Shown one piece after another: positions 8,576 through 20,167 of a stretch of 64,000 nt of DNA. The translations under genes were made by a program, and so were the position numbers. Under the pieces are notes generated by a model. That model worked only from the letters and a program-made list of their open reading frames with translations. It did not search any database and was not told the origin of the DNA. Source of the stretch: CAVQFO01 sp963711725 (GTDB lineage: Bacteria; Pseudomonadota; Gammaproteobacteria; Nitrococcales; Aquisalimonadaceae). Position 1 is the stretch's first letter. Each line of letters opens with the position of its first letter. The stretch is taken from assembly GCA_963711725.1 (NCBI GenBank), contig CAVQFO010000022.1, positions 135,956 to 199,955 of the forward strand, written 5' to 3'.

Positions 8576-8941
8576 ATGACGCGAGTTCTCATAGTTGACG
8601 ACTCTCCAACGGAAACGCACGTGCTCAAGGGTATGCTCGAGAAGCACGGCTATCAGGTGTCGGTCGCAGAGAACGGCGAGGATGGCATCAAACTGGCTCA
8701 GTCCGAGACGCCCGACGTCATCCTGATGGATATCGTCATGCCCGGCGTCAACGGCTTCCAGGCCACGCGCAAGCTCAGCAAGGATCCGGCCACGGCCGCC
8801 ATCCCGATCATCATCATCAGCACCAAGGATCAGGATACGGATCGGATCTGGGGCATGCGTCAGGGTGCCAAGGACTACATTTCAAAACCCGTTACGGAAG
8901 ACGAGTTGCTCCAGAAGATCAACGCCGCGCTGGGTAACTAG
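8576..8941 (+). CDS. pilH: Type IV pilus response regulator PilH
   Basis: 121-residue stand-alone receiver domain. Acidic pocket DD at 8-9, phospho-acceptor D52 in LMDIVMPG and lysine K104 in YISKPV are all intact. PilH is the second CheY-like protein of the Pil-Chp system and opposes or buffers PilG signalling during retraction. It is 111 bases downstream of pilG and 32 bases upstream of pilI. A purine-rich AGGGGG stretch precedes the ATG. Confidence 0.94.
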   Translation: MTRVLIVDDSPTETHVLKGMLEKHGYQVSVAENGEDGIKLAQSETPDVILMDIVMPGVNGFQATRKLSKDPATAAIPIIIISTKDQDTDRIWGMRQGAKDYISKPVTEDELLQKINAALGN

Positions 8942-8973
8942 GGTTAACAAGCCCTAAATCGCGGAAGATCCAT

Positions 8974-9510
8974 ATGGCACAAGAAAAACCGTTCGAGCTA
9001 CTCAGGTCCTACGAACAGCGTGGCCGCGATCACGAGGCGGAACTGCCGGCCACTGAAGAGATCCGCGAAGGGTGGTCGGGGATCGGCTTCCGCCTCGGGA
9101 GCAATCGCTTCGTGGCCCCGCTGGACGAAGTGATCGAACTGCTCACCTATCCGGATATCTCGCAGGTTCCCCGCACCAAGCCCTGGGTCAAGGGGATGGC
9201 CAACGTGCGCGGCAATCTCCTGCCGGTGATGGATCTGAACGGCTATCTCGGCCGGCGGCTGGCCAATCTCACCCGGCTCAGTCGCGTGCTCGTGATCGAC
9301 CAGGAGGGCGTGTTCACCGGGTTGCTGGTGGACGAAGTGCTCGGTATGCGGCATTTCCTCATGGACGAGCGCGGCGATCCGCCCGACAACCTGGAAGAAG
9401 AAATCAAGCCTTATGTATCCGGTGCGTTTGAGCGCGCCGGCGAGGTGTGGCTCGAATTCAGTATGAGATCGCTGGCCGCCACGCCTCAGTTTTTGAAGGT
9501 GGCCAGCTAG
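8974..9510 (+). CDS. pilI: CheW-like adaptor PilI
   Basis: 178 residues with one CheW domain from about residue 30 to the end (GIGFRLGSNRFVAPLDEV, then PWVKGMANVRGNLLPVMDL). It couples the PilJ receptor to the ChpA kinase. The order pilG-pilH-pilI-pilJ is the canonical cluster. The 225 bases between it and pilJ hold no gene that I recognise; a short GC-rich hairpin (GCGGTCGAGCCGC) lies near 9610. Confidence 0.94.
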   Translation: MAQEKPFELLRSYEQRGRDHEAELPATEEIREGWSGIGFRLGSNRFVAPLDEVIELLTYPDISQVPRTKPWVKGMANVRGNLLPVMDLNGYLGRRLANLTRLSRVLVIDQEGVFTGLLVDEVLGMRHFLMDERGDPPDNLEEEIKPYVSGAFERAGEVWLEFSMRSLAATPQFLKVAS

Positions 9511-9735
9511 AAGTGCGGCGTTCGGCCGGCGGTGCTGCCGGATGTCACGGTGGGAAATGCGGAGTCCCCGCACAAATTGGCGCGGCAGGTTCTGGATGCG
9601 CCGCGAGTGCGGCGGTCGAGCCGCTTGCTCAATAGTAATGCGGGGGCAGGGTTCGGTGAGGCACGGTGCCAAGTCGATAAAGAACAATACCTCAGCGCCT
9701 GCTGAGAATCGGTGATCTCTGGAGGGGTTCAAACC

Positions 9736-11793
9736 ATGAAGGTGTCTGATAATCCAAGTCGCGGCCTGGTATCCAATGCCAGTCTGACCGCGCTCGGTGT
9801 GCTGATCGGCCTTGCCATCGCCTTGATGGTGGTCAGCTTCGGTTACGTGGCCTACAAGGCCTCTCATGACCGGCAGTACATCAGCCACGGTGAAGCGATC
9901 CGGGTGTTGTCCCAGAAGATCGCCAAGAACGCATCGGAAGCCGCCAACGGTAAGACCGATGCGTTCTCCCTTCTGCAGGATTCGCGCAAGGCGCTGGAGC
10001 AGAACATCAACGCCCTGGTGAAGGGGGACCCCGATACCGGCCTTCCGCCCACGTCGAATACCACCGAGAAGGCCACTTTGGCCTTGAACAAGGTGGTTCG
10101 GCCGTGGAAAGACATGCGTGACGATGTCGACGTGATCCTCTCCCGCGAAGACATGGTCATCACGGTCAACGAACTGGCCGAACGCTTCCGCGTCAACGTG
10201 CCCCGTATTCAGAACCTGCTCGACAAGGCCGCGACCCGGCTGGTCAAGGTCAACGCCGACCGCGATCAGGTCTACCAGACCGGTCGCGAGCTCCTCTACG
10301 CGGAGCAGATCGGCCGTCATATCGGTGAAATGCTGCGCGGCGGTATCGGCAACATCACCGCCGCCGAGCGCCTGGGACGCAGTACCGACCAGTTCGGCGT
10401 GGTGCTCACCGGCCTGCTGGAAGGCAGCCGTGATCTCGGCCTGAGCAAGGTTAGCGATCCGGAGGCCCGCAAGGAGCTCGAGAGCGTCAAGGACCTGTTC
10501 GACAATATCAAGAAACAGGTGGATCAGGTGCTGGAGCGTTCGCCGGAACTGTTCCGCGTGCGTGACGCCGCCGACAGCGCGTTCATTACCTCCGACAAGC
10601 TGCAGGCGACCACCGACTATCTCCTGGGCATTTACCGCGATTTGGAAAACCAGCGTCCCGTCAAGTGGTGGTTCGGTTTCGCCTTTGGTGGCCTGGCACT
10701 GGTTCTGCTCATTATCCGCGGCTTCTTCTCCCGCCGGCTGGCCAAGATTGAGCTGGCGGCCACCGAGGCCGAGAAGCGGCAGACCGACGAGCAGGCCCGT
10801 ACCAACCAGCAGGCCATCCTCGACCTGCTGGATGAAATCCAGGGCCTGTCCGAAGGTGATCTCACGGTCCATGCCTCGGTGGGCGAGGAATTCACCGGCG
10901 CCATCGGCGACGCCTTCAACGATTCCATCGACGCCCTGCGCAACCTGGTAACCACCATCAACGAGACCTCGGTGCAGGTCTCCTCGGCGGCCCAGCAGAC
11001 CCAGGCCACGGCCATGCATCTGGCCGAGGCCTCGGATCATCAGGCCCATCAGATCACCGCGGCTTCCGCGGCCATCAACGAGATGGCGGTATCCATCGAC
11101 CAGGTGTCGAAGAACGCCGAAGAATCGGCCAAGGTCGCCCAGCAGTCGGTGGATCTGGCACTCAAGGGCGCCGAGACGGTACGCCGCACCATCGACGGCA
11201 TGGACTCCATCCGCGAGCAGATCCAGGAGACCTCCAAGCGGATCAAGCGCCTGGGTGAGAGCTCTCAGGAGATCGGCAACATCGTGGAACTGATCAACGA
11301 CATCGCCGATCAGACCAACATCCTGGCCTTGAACGCCTCCATCCAGGCGGCCATGGCCGGTGAAGCCGGCCGCGGCTTCGCGGTGGTGGCAGACGAAGTG
11401 CAGCGCCTCGCTGAGCGTTCCGGTAACGCCACCAAGCAGATCGAGGCGCTGGTCAAAACCATCCAGACGGATACCAACGAAGCCGTCATCTCCATGGAGC
11501 AGAGCACCGCGGGTGTGGTCGGCGGCGCCAAGCTGGCCGAGGACGCCGGCGAAGCGCTTCGCGAGATCGAGGGCGTGTCCCAGCAGCTCGCGGGCCTGAT
11601 CCAGAACATCTCCGAGGCGGCTCGTCAGCAGGCGAACGCGGCGGCGAATATTTCCGATACCATGAACGTCATTCAGGAGATTACGTCGCAGACGTCGGCC
11701 GGTACCAACGAGACGGCGACCTCCATCGGGAACCTGGCGGACCTTGCGAACGACCTGCGCAACTCCGTGGCAGGCTTCAAGCTGCCCGAATAA
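9736..11793 (+). CDS. pilJ: Methyl-accepting chemotaxis protein PilJ
   Basis: 685 residues. The first membrane segment is near residues 15-38, followed by a periplasmic PilJ-type sensing domain. A second membrane segment (WWFGFAFGGLALVLLIIRG) lies near residue 315, then HAMP, then a methyl-accepting signalling domain with hairpin tip around IQAAMAGEAGRGFAVVADEV. The ATG at 9736 has GGAGGGG eight bases upstream; an in-frame start 8 codons earlier lacks this. In Pseudomonas PilJ senses pilin and surface contact and drives ChpA. Confidence 0.95.
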   Translation: MKVSDNPSRGLVSNASLTALGVLIGLAIALMVVSFGYVAYKASHDRQYISHGEAIRVLSQKIAKNASEAANGKTDAFSLLQDSRKALEQNINALVKGDPDTGLPPTSNTTEKATLALNKVVRPWKDMRDDVDVILSREDMVITVNELAERFRVNVPRIQNLLDKAATRLVKVNADRDQVYQTGRELLYAEQIGRHIGEMLRGGIGNITAAERLGRSTDQFGVVLTGLLEGSRDLGLSKVSDPEARKELESVKDLFDNIKKQVDQVLERSPELFRVRDAADSAFITSDKLQATTDYLLGIYRDLENQRPVKWWFGFAFGGLALVLLIIRGFFSRRLAKIELAATEAEKRQTDEQARTNQQAILDLLDEIQGLSEGDLTVHASVGEEFTGAIGDAFNDSIDALRNLVTTINETSVQVSSAAQQTQATAMHLAEASDHQAHQITAASAAINEMAVSIDQVSKNAEESAKVAQQSVDLALKGAETVRRTIDGMDSIREQIQETSKRIKRLGESSQEIGNIVELINDIADQTNILALNASIQAAMAGEAGRGFAVVADEVQRLAERSGNATKQIEALVKTIQTDTNEAVISMEQSTAGVVGGAKLAEDAGEALREIEGVSQQLAGLIQNISEAARQQANAAANISDTMNVIQEITSQTSAGTNETATSIGNLADLANDLRNSVAGFKLPE

Positions 11794-11805
11794 ACGGGAG
11801 CCCCT

Positions 11806-12693
11806 ATGGCCACGGCCGACCAATCTTTGCCGGCCTACTGGACGGGGCTGGATCAGCTCCCGGACATGGACGACGAGCAGTTCGCGCGATGGGCGCGGCT
11901 GCTCCGGGAGCGCACCGGTATGGCCATGCCCCGGGAACGGAAATCGTTTCTCGTCACCAGCGTAGGCCTGCGAATGCGGGAAGTCGGGTACCGAAACTAC
12001 GAGGACTACTACAGGCACCTCACCTCCGGGTTGGTGGGCAACCTGGAATGGACCGCCCTGGTGGACCGGCTGACGGTGCACGAGACCCGGTTCTTCCGGG
12101 ATCGCCGTGCCCTGGGCGTGGTGGCGGACGAGTGTCTTCCACGTATCGCCGACCGGGGCGATCTGCCCGCCGAACAGATTCAGATCTGGAGCGCCGGGTG
12201 TGCCACCGGGGAAGAGGCATTCACACTGGCGATGCTGGTGGACGATTTTCTCACCCGCAATGGGATCGAAGCCTATTACGGCATCATGGCCACGGACATC
12301 AGCCTCTTTTCGCTGGCCACCGCGCGCCAGGCCGTCTATCCGGAACGTCGCCTGCGGGATATTCCCGACCCCTTCAAGGAAGCCTATTGCGTGCCTCAGG
12401 GTGATTCGCGCTTCCAGATCGCGGATCGACTCCGGCGGCGTGTGTGTTTTGCGCAGATGAACATCCTGGAAACCGCCAGTGCCCCTCTGGGCCTGATGGA
12501 CATCATCTATTGCCAGAACCTTCTGATCTACTTCGACCGGGAACGCCGGGCCGCCATTCTCAAGGGGCTGATTCGGCACCTTCGGCCGGGGGGAACCTTG
12601 ATTCTTGGAGCCGGTGAAATGGTGGGGTGGACCGATCCCCGGCTTGAACGCATTGGCGCGTCGGAAAACCTTGCCTTCCGGCGCCGTGAGTAG
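11806..12693 (+). CDS. pilK: CheR-type chemoreceptor methyltransferase PilK
   Basis: 295 residues. An N-terminal CheR helical domain with DRLTVHETRFFRD is followed by an SAM-dependent methyltransferase domain with WSAGCATGEEAFTLAML. The segment IIYCQNLLIYFD has Q where most CheR proteins have R (CRNVLIYF). It would methylate glutamates of PilJ. It starts 12 bases after pilJ and is followed by a terminator-like hairpin before chpA. Confidence 0.92.
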   Translation: MATADQSLPAYWTGLDQLPDMDDEQFARWARLLRERTGMAMPRERKSFLVTSVGLRMREVGYRNYEDYYRHLTSGLVGNLEWTALVDRLTVHETRFFRDRRALGVVADECLPRIADRGDLPAEQIQIWSAGCATGEEAFTLAMLVDDFLTRNGIEAYYGIMATDISLFSLATARQAVYPERRLRDIPDPFKEAYCVPQGDSRFQIADRLRRRVCFAQMNILETASAPLGLMDIIYCQNLLIYFDRERRAAILKGLIRHLRPGGTLILGAGEMVGWTDPRLERIGASENLAFRRRE

Positions 12694-12824
12694 GGCCTAT
12701 TGATGCACCGGCGAGACGCCGGGTTGGGCCTGACGGGCGCCTGGCCAAGGCGCGAGGAGAGAAGTTCAGTGATTCAAGATGAACGACGAGTAACACCGCA
12801 TAGGCGCCTGCCAGGCCCAACGCC

Positions 12825-12843
12825 AAGGGCCGGCGCCCTTTTT
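12825..12843 (+). terminator. Hairpin terminator after pilK
   Basis: AAGGGC, a CGGC loop and GCCCTT form a perfect 6-bp stem followed directly by three T residues. It lies 132 bases after the pilK stop and 134 bases before chpA. It could partly separate chpA-chpB-chpC transcription from pilGHIJK. The T-run is short, so leak-through is likely. The rest of 12694-12977 shows nothing else I can name. Confidence 0.55.
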
Positions 12844-12977
12844 GCGTATTGTGGTGTTGGCGTTCGCTCATGTGGCGGGGTTACACCGCGCTCACGCCGT
12901 CTAGCCGTGCACAATAAAAAGGCCGCCGGCGCGCCGCGTCGCCGGAGCGCTAATAGGCACCAAGGTGCAACATACTT

Positions 12978-15900
12978 ATGAAAAATAATTCCGAGATCGA
13001 TCGCAGCACTCTCGGTTGGGTCAAGAAAGAGCTCGACGAGACCCTTAAACAGGCCGCCGAAGCCCTGGAGGAGTATGCCGAGGATTCCAGCGACGCCACC
13101 CAACTGCGTTTCTGCGCCACCTACCTGCATCAGGTGGCCGGCACCTTGCAGATGCTGGAGTTGTTCGGCGCGGCCATGGTGGCCGAAGAGATGGAGCACC
13201 TCGCCGACGCCCTGCTGCAGGACAACGTCAGCAACCGGGACGAGACCTACGAAGTCCTGATGCGGGCCATCCTGCAACTGCCGGATTACCTGGAACGGGT
13301 CCAGGGCGGCTACCAGGACAGCCCCATCCTGGTGTTGCCCCTGCTCAACGATCTGCGCGCCGCGCGAGGCGCCAACCTGCTGACGGAGAGCGTGCTTTTT
13401 TCGCCGGATCTGGACGCCGTAGGCGAGGTCGCACGGCACGACCGGGACGGTTCCGGCGCCCTGTCCGAACTGGCGCGCAAGGAGCGTCATCGGTATCAGT
13501 TGGCGCTGCTGTCCTATCTGCGCGGGCCGCGACCCGAAAGGCAGCCTCCAGCGCTTGCGCGAGGTTCTCGATCAGCTTGACTCCGCGGCCGGCACCGATC
13601 AGGCGGGCAACCTCTGGTGGGTCGCCAGCGGCTTGGCCGACGCCATGGAGCGCAACGATCTGGAAGGCAGCACCGCGGCCAAGATGCTGCTGGGCCAGGT
13701 CGACCGGCAGATCAAGCGGGTCATCGATCACGGCGAAGAGCCGCTGCTGGCGGATCCCGCCCAAAGAGCTGCTCAAGAATCTCCTTTTCTATGTGGGCCA
13801 GGCCGAACCCCATAGTGACCGCGTCCGGGGCATCCAGGAACAATTTCAGCTCAAGGGCCTGCTGCCCAACGCTGAACACATCCAGCGGGCCCGTGAGGGC
13901 AGTTTTGGCCCCGGCGCCGAGATTCTTGGCACCGTGGCCGAGGCTATCAAGGAAGATCTGGTCAACGTCAAAGACGCCCTGGATCTGTTCGTCCGCGGCG
14001 GCCAGACGGACCTGCAAAAGCTCGAGTCCGTCACCGATAGCCTCCACCGGGTCGCCGATACCCTGGGCATGCTCGGGCTGGGCGTGGCGCGGAAGGTGGT
14101 GAAGGATCAGGTGCATCTGGTCCGGGACATGGCCGAAGGCAACGTCGATGCCGACGAGCTCCAGCTCATGCACTTGGCGAAGTCCCTGCTCTATGTGGAG
14201 TCTTCACTGGAAGGCCTCATCAGCCGGCCCACCGGCGCCGAGGCCGGATCGCTGACCAGCCAGGAACCCGAACTCCCCGAAGGCGAGGCCTACCAGCTCA
14301 GCGAAAAGGAACTGTTCGACCTGGAATACCGCCGGGTCTACACGTCCGCGGTCAAGGAGGCCGTTGCCGACGTGGCCGCCGCCAAGGAGGCTATTACCGG
14401 ATTCAACGACAGCCGCGACCACGAGATTCTCGCGCCGCTGCCGGATTTGTTCGACCGCTTGCAGGGCGCTCTCCGGATGCTCGATCTTGAGCGCGCCGCA
14501 GACCTGCTGGATGCCGTGGCCCGCTATGTGCGCTCGGAAGTGCTCGATTCCGGCGCCGTGCCTGAATCCGAAGCCCTGGACGCCCTGGCGGATGCGATCA
14601 CCAGCTTGGAGTACTACCTGGAAGGCGTGCTGGAGAACCGCGGCGAGTTGGACGGCATCCTGGAAGTGGCCCAGGCCAGCATCTCCAAGCTCGGCTATAC
14701 CGTGGAGGAACGGCAGCCGGAACCGGAACAGGCCGAGGCCGACCAACCGCCGACCGAGGCTGAGATCTCCGACGAGTCCGCCGCGGAACCGTCAGAACCG
14801 GCCTTGACCGAACAGCCGGAACCCGAGGCGTCCGCGGCGGAAGAACCCGCGCCGGCCTCCCGCCGCATCGGCTCCGCCGCCAGCGTCAATTTCGACGTTG
14901 CGGTCATGGCCGACGAGCTGGAAGAAGAGATCATGGAAGTCTTCCTCGAGGAAGTCGAGGAAGTCATGGAAACCATCCACCAGGAACTGCCCAAGTGGCG
15001 GTCCAATCACGAGGACACCGAAGCCCTCACCACCATTCGGCGGATGTTCCACACCCTCAAGGGCAGTGGCCGCTTGGCGGGGGCGCTGCTGCTGGGCGAA
15101 CTGGCCTGGTCTATCGAGCGCCTGCTCAACCGGGTTCTGGAAGGCAACGTCGAGGTCAGCAACGATCTGCTGGACGTGTTGGATCGAGCCGTGGAGGCAT
15201 TTCCGGGCCTGGTGGCCGAAATCCAGGGCGGCCCCCCGCCCGAAGCCGACGTGCGCTGGATCATGCGCAAGGCCGATATCCTTACGGGCCCGGCGCGCTC
15301 CGATGAACTCGCCGAGCTGGGCGAGCCCGGCTCGTCCGCCCCCGTGAGCAGCCGAGCCGAAGAGCCTCGGTCGAGGAGGATCGTCGCGGCCCGGAGGACC
15401 TGTCCGTCCGAAGAGGAGCCGGAGGACGTCGGCGAGAGCATCGAGCTGGCGGGCGGACTCGAGGACAGCGGATCAGGACGAGGACGCAACGCCCGAGGCG
15501 GAGTGGGATGCGCTCGATCTCGAGGTTGGCGCCGAAGAGGAGGTCCTGGGGCTGCCCGAAGAGGCCGCCGCGGATCGGGTCGAACGCGACGCGGCCATGG
15601 AGGAAACTCCCGAGCCGGTGGACGAGGAACCACTGGGCGGTGAGGAAATCGAACTCAGCGGCGGAATCGAGGCGCCACTCGAAACCGAGGACGAGGCATT
15701 CGCCGACCTTGCCGAGGGAGGCCCCGAGGAGCTGGAGGTCACCGACCTTGGCGAGGCGGAGGAACTGTCCGCCGGGCCCGCCATGGACGAGGTCCTCTAC
15801 GAGATATTCAGCAAAGAGGCCCGGGACCACCTCGACGCCATCAACGAATTCATTGCCCAGGCCCGGGAAGCGGACGGCGACAGCCGCGTCTCCGAAGGTC

Positions 15901-18900
15901 TGATCCGCGCCCTCCATACCCTGACGGGCAGCGCCCGCATGGCCGACGTGCATCCCATCGCCGAACTGGGACGCAAGATGGAGGTCCTGGTCCAGACCCG
16001 CCACGAAGCCGGTGCCGGACTGGATTCCGATGAGCTGGAACTGCTGGCCCGGGGCGCGGCCCTGGTCGATGAGATCGTGACCGCGCTGGGTGAGGCCGGT
16101 GCCGAGCTGCCGGACGTGAACCCATTGGTCTCCGAGCTCCAGGAGCGCGCCGAGGCGGCGATCCGGGGGCGACGCCGCCGCCAAGGTCGAGCCGGAGCCG
16201 GAACCCGAAGCGGATCTCGAGCCGCCCGCCGCCGTCGACGCCGCGGAGCCCGCCGAGTCGGCGGAGCCCCAGCCGCTGCCCTCCGATATCGATGCCGATC
16301 TGGTGGATCTGTTCCTGGAGGAGGCGGAGGACATTCTCCGCTTCCTGGAGACTACGGTGGAACGCTGGGAAGACCACCCGGAGCACGGCGCCACCATTGC
16401 CGAGCTTCACCGCTCCCTGCATACCCTCAAAGGCGGTGCGCGGCTCGCCGGTTTCGACACCATCGGCGCGCTTTGTCACTCGCTGGAGAGCGTCTCCGGT
16501 GACGTGGCCGAGCATCGCGTCCCGGCGGACGACGCCTTCTTCAACACCTTGCACCGCGCCCTGGACCAACTGGCGGCCATGATCGCGACCGCGCGCAACG
16601 GCATGATGCCGCCGCTGCCGGAAGGGGTCATGGACGATATCCGGCGGCTTCAGGGCGCCAGGACCGGTGGCGCCCGCGCCGAAGAACACGGCCCAGAGCG
16701 AAGACGTGCCGCCGGACGCGGAACTCACGGAAGTGTTCCTGGAAGAGGCCTCCGAGATCCTGGAGGGGACGGAGAATACCCTGCAGAGCTGGATGGAGGC
16801 CCCGGACGACTCCGAGATTCTCACCGAGCTTCAGCGTGCCCTGCATACCCTCAAGGGCGGCGCCCGCATGGCCGGTTTCCCACCCATCGCGAATCTCAGT
16901 CACGCCCTGGAAACCTTGTTGATTGCGATCCTGAACGGTCGCGCCCAGGCCTCCCAGCCGGTGTTCGAATTGCTGGAGCTCTGCCACGACCGGCTCTACG
17001 GCATGCGCGAAAAGGCCGCCTCCGGTCAACCCGTGGCCGAGGCCGACGACCTGCTCGAGCAGATCGAAAACCTGCGCAGCGGCGGCGTCGCCAAAGCCTC
17101 CGGCGCCCGAGCCCGACAGCGGCGCAGCGGCGCCGGCCAAGGTCCCTGAGTCCGAGCCCGCCAAAGGCAAGGCCAAGGCGGTAAGCCGAGCCCGAACCTG
17201 AGGAAAAACCGAAGGCCGGTGGTCGGGAGGATGCCGGCGCCCGTATGCAGCACGATCAGGTGCGCGTGCGAGCCGATCTGCTGGACAACCTGGTGAACTA
17301 CGCCGGCGAGGTCAGCATCTACCGCGCCCGGCTGGAGCAGCAGGTGGGCGCCTTCCGGTTCAACCTGGCCGAGCTCGACCAGACCGTGGACCGCCTGCGC
17401 GATCAGTTGCGGACCATGGATATCGAGACCGAGGCCCAGATCCTCTACCGATTCGAGCGTGAGCACGAAGGCGAGGATCAGGATGAGGATTTCGACCCGC
17501 TGGAGCTGGACCGCTTCTCCCGGATTCAGGAGCTGTCCCGGGGCTTGAGCGAGTCCGTCAACGACCTTGGCAGTATCCAGGGCATGCTGGACAACCTGTC
17601 CCGCGAGTCCGAGACGCTGCTGCTGCAGCAATCCCGGGTCAATACCGAGATGCAGGATGGCCTCATGCGTACGCGCATGGTGCCCTTCGCGAACCTCGTG
17701 CCGCGCATGCGCCGGATCGTCCGCCAGACTACCCAGGAGTTGGGCAAGGCCGCCCAGCTGAAGGTTACGGGCGCTCAGGGCGAAATGGACCGTACCGTTC
17801 TGGAACGGGTTATCCCGCCGCTGGAGCACATGCTCCGCAATGCCGTGGCCCACGGCATCGAAAGCCCGGAGCAGCGCGCCAAGGCGGGCAAGCCCGAAGG
17901 GGGCACCATTACCGTGGGGCTGGACCGCGAGGGCGCCGACGTGATCATGCGCGTGAGCGACGACGGCTCCGGCATGAACCTGGAGGCGATCCGCAAGAAG
18001 GCCTTGGAGCGGGGCTTGTTGCGCGAGGACGTGCAGCTCACGGATCGTGAGATCATGCAGTTCGTTCTGGAGTCCGGCTTCAGTACCGCCGAGCAGGTGA
18101 CGCAGATCGCCGGCCGCGGCGTGGGCATGGACGTGGTGAACGCCGAGATCAAGCAGTTGGGCGGCACTCTGGAAATCGAATCCGAGGCCGGCCGCGGGAC
18201 TACCTTCGTTGTGCGCCTGCCGTTCACGCTGGCCATCAACCAGGCGTTGCTCTGCACGGCGGGCGACGATGCCTACGCCATTCCGCTGACCAGCATCGAA
18301 GGCGTGGTGCGGATGACTCACGAAGACTTGTCCGCCATGTACGACAACTCCCGGGCGAACCTCTACGAATATGCGGGCCAGGCCTACGAAGTGATGAATC
18401 TCTCGGCCTTGCTGGGCACCGGCGAGCCGCAGCTCCCGGGACCGGGCAAGCGCCTTCCCGTTATTCTGGTGCAGACGGGCGACCACCGGCTGGCGCTGCA
18501 GGTGGACGGACTGCTGGGCAACCGCGAAATCGTGGTGAAGTCGGTGGGCGCGCAGATCAGCACCGTGCCCGGCATCTTCGGGGCGACCATCCTCGCCGAC
18601 GGCCGCGTGGTCCTGATCCTGGAGGTGGGTGCGCTGGTGCGCATGGGTGCCGCCCTGCAGGAGCCGGACACGCTATCAGGAAATGCCGGAGGAAGACGAA
18701 ACCGAGGCCCGCGGTCGCCCGGTCATCATGGTGGTGGACGATTCCATCACCATGCGCAAGGTCGCGACCCGGCTGCTGGAACGCAACAACATGGACGTCA
18801 TCACTGCCAAAGACGGCGTGGACGCGGTGGCCAACCTGCAGGAACAAGTGCCGGACGCCATGCTGTTGGACATCGAAATGCCGCGGATGGACGGCTATGA

Positions 18901-19099
18901 ACTGGCCACTCACATGCGCAACGACGATCGCCTCAAGAGCGTGCCGATCATCATGATTACCTCGCGCACCGGTGAGAAGCACCGCAAGCGGGCCATGGAC
19001 ATCGGCGTCAACCGTTATCTGGGCAAGCCCTACCAGGAATCAGAACTCCTGGAGAATCTCAACGAACTCCTGGAAGAGCAGCGTGGAAGGGGCCGATAG
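12978..19099 (+). pseudogene. chpA: ChpA/PilL hybrid sensor kinase, multiply frameshifted
   Basis: About 2,040 codons of a CheA-like kinase are readable only by changing frame. Single +1 shifts fall near 13530, 13757, 15470, 16170, 16655, 17110, 17183 and 18668, with a compensated pair near 15375-15412. Domains in order are an N-terminal FimL-like region (weak Hpt motif TYLHQVAGTL), a second weak one (SLHRVADTL), four canonical Hpt domains (HTLKGSGR, HTLTGSAR, HTLKGGAR, HTLKGGAR), dimerisation (ADLLDNLVNYAGE), HATPase (N box RNAVAHG, GRGVGMD), CheW and a receiver with LLDIEMPRMDGYE. All catalytic motifs are intact. Most shifts look like one extra base at G/C runs, so sequencing error is as likely as true decay. 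In life it phosphorylates PilG and PilH. Confidence 0.9.
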
Positions 19100-20088
19100 G
19101 AGATCACCAAAGGCTTCGGCCGTTCGAGTCGGACTGCTCGGCCCCGCCGGTTCCGACCGGGAGGCCCTGCGCTCCGGCCTGGAGCTGCACGGCCTGGCGA
19201 TCACGCTGGAGGAGACCCTTGCGGCCCATCTCAAGCGTGATCCGGAAACGCTTCCGGCCGATGTCCTGCTGGTGGACTTGCAGGGTTCCACGGATCGGGA
19301 GCTGGACCTTGTCCAGGGCCTGGTGGAAAACTGCCCGCTACCGCTGGTCTTCAACGAGTTGCCCGCCCGGGCCCGCAGCAAGTCGTGGATGCGCCGGCTG
19401 GCCAAGAAATTGGCCGGCTTCGGTCCCGCTCGAAAGCGCGGCGGAGGGGGAAGCGGAAGAGATCCCGTCGCAGTCGCCGCCCGCTCCGGCGGGCCCGCCC
19501 CGGGTCTGGGTGCTCGGTGCTTCCTTTGGCGGCCCGGAGGCACTGAAGCGCTTTCTGGATTCCATGCCCCACGCGCCGGAGGCCATGTTCCTCATTGGTC
19601 AGCATATTGGGGTCGGCTTCGTGGAGCTGCTGGCATCTCAGCTCAATCGCTCCAGCCCGTTCCGGGTTACCCCGGCCGCCGACGGCTCGGTGCTGGAAAA
19701 CGGGAGGGTATTCGTGGCGCCGGTTGGCGAGCTGATTCGACTGGACCCCCAAGGCAGGATTCGCTTGGTGGCCGACGATGCCACTCGCATCTATAACCCG
19801 TCCATCGACGCGCTGATGGAAGAGGTGGCGCGCTGTTACGGACCCCAGGCCGGGGCCATCGTGTTCAGCGGCATGGGCGACGACGGGACCCAGGGCGCCC
19901 AGGCCATCGCTCGGGCCGGCGGCGAGGTGTGGGCCCAGGACAGTGCCAGCTGCGCCATCAGCAGCATGCCGGACTGCGCTGCGGCCACGGGGGTGGTGAG
20001 CCGGCGCGGTTCGCCCGAAGAACTCTCGGACGCGCTGGCCAAATACCTGGCGACGGACGAAGCCAAAGAGGAAGCGGGCACTCAGTAA
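19083..20088 (+). pseudogene. chpB: ChpB chemotaxis methylesterase, one frameshift
   Basis: A CheB-family protein-glutamate methylesterase reconstructed across one +1 shift near 19427 (one surplus C in TCCCGC). The GTG at 19083 overlaps the chpA end by 17 bases and has GGAAGAG upstream. The first ~110 residues resemble a receiver domain without its phospho-acceptor, as in Pseudomonas ChpB. The catalytic domain has GASFGG (Ser), QHIG (His) and FSGMGDDGT (Asp). It would remove methyl groups that PilK adds to PilJ. It shares the frameshift pattern with chpA. Confidence 0.85.
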
Positions 20089-20167
20089 CGGTGCCTTTGC
20101 CACCGCCTCAGGTCCCCGGGGGTCGAAGGGGCGGGTCCGACAACATCAGTGGGAAGGTTGAGAAACA

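Noticed and set aside
8998..12579. A 1,193-codon open frame on the minus strand
   Set aside because: It lies wholly antisense to pilI, pilJ and pilK, whose products are unmistakable. Long antisense frames are expected in GC-rich coding DNA, and the translation is rich in Gly, His, Arg and Leu without any domain.
12978..19099. Programmed ribosomal frameshifting in chpA
   Set aside because: The shifts are too many, lie at different sequence contexts and have no slippery heptamer or stimulatory structure that I can see.
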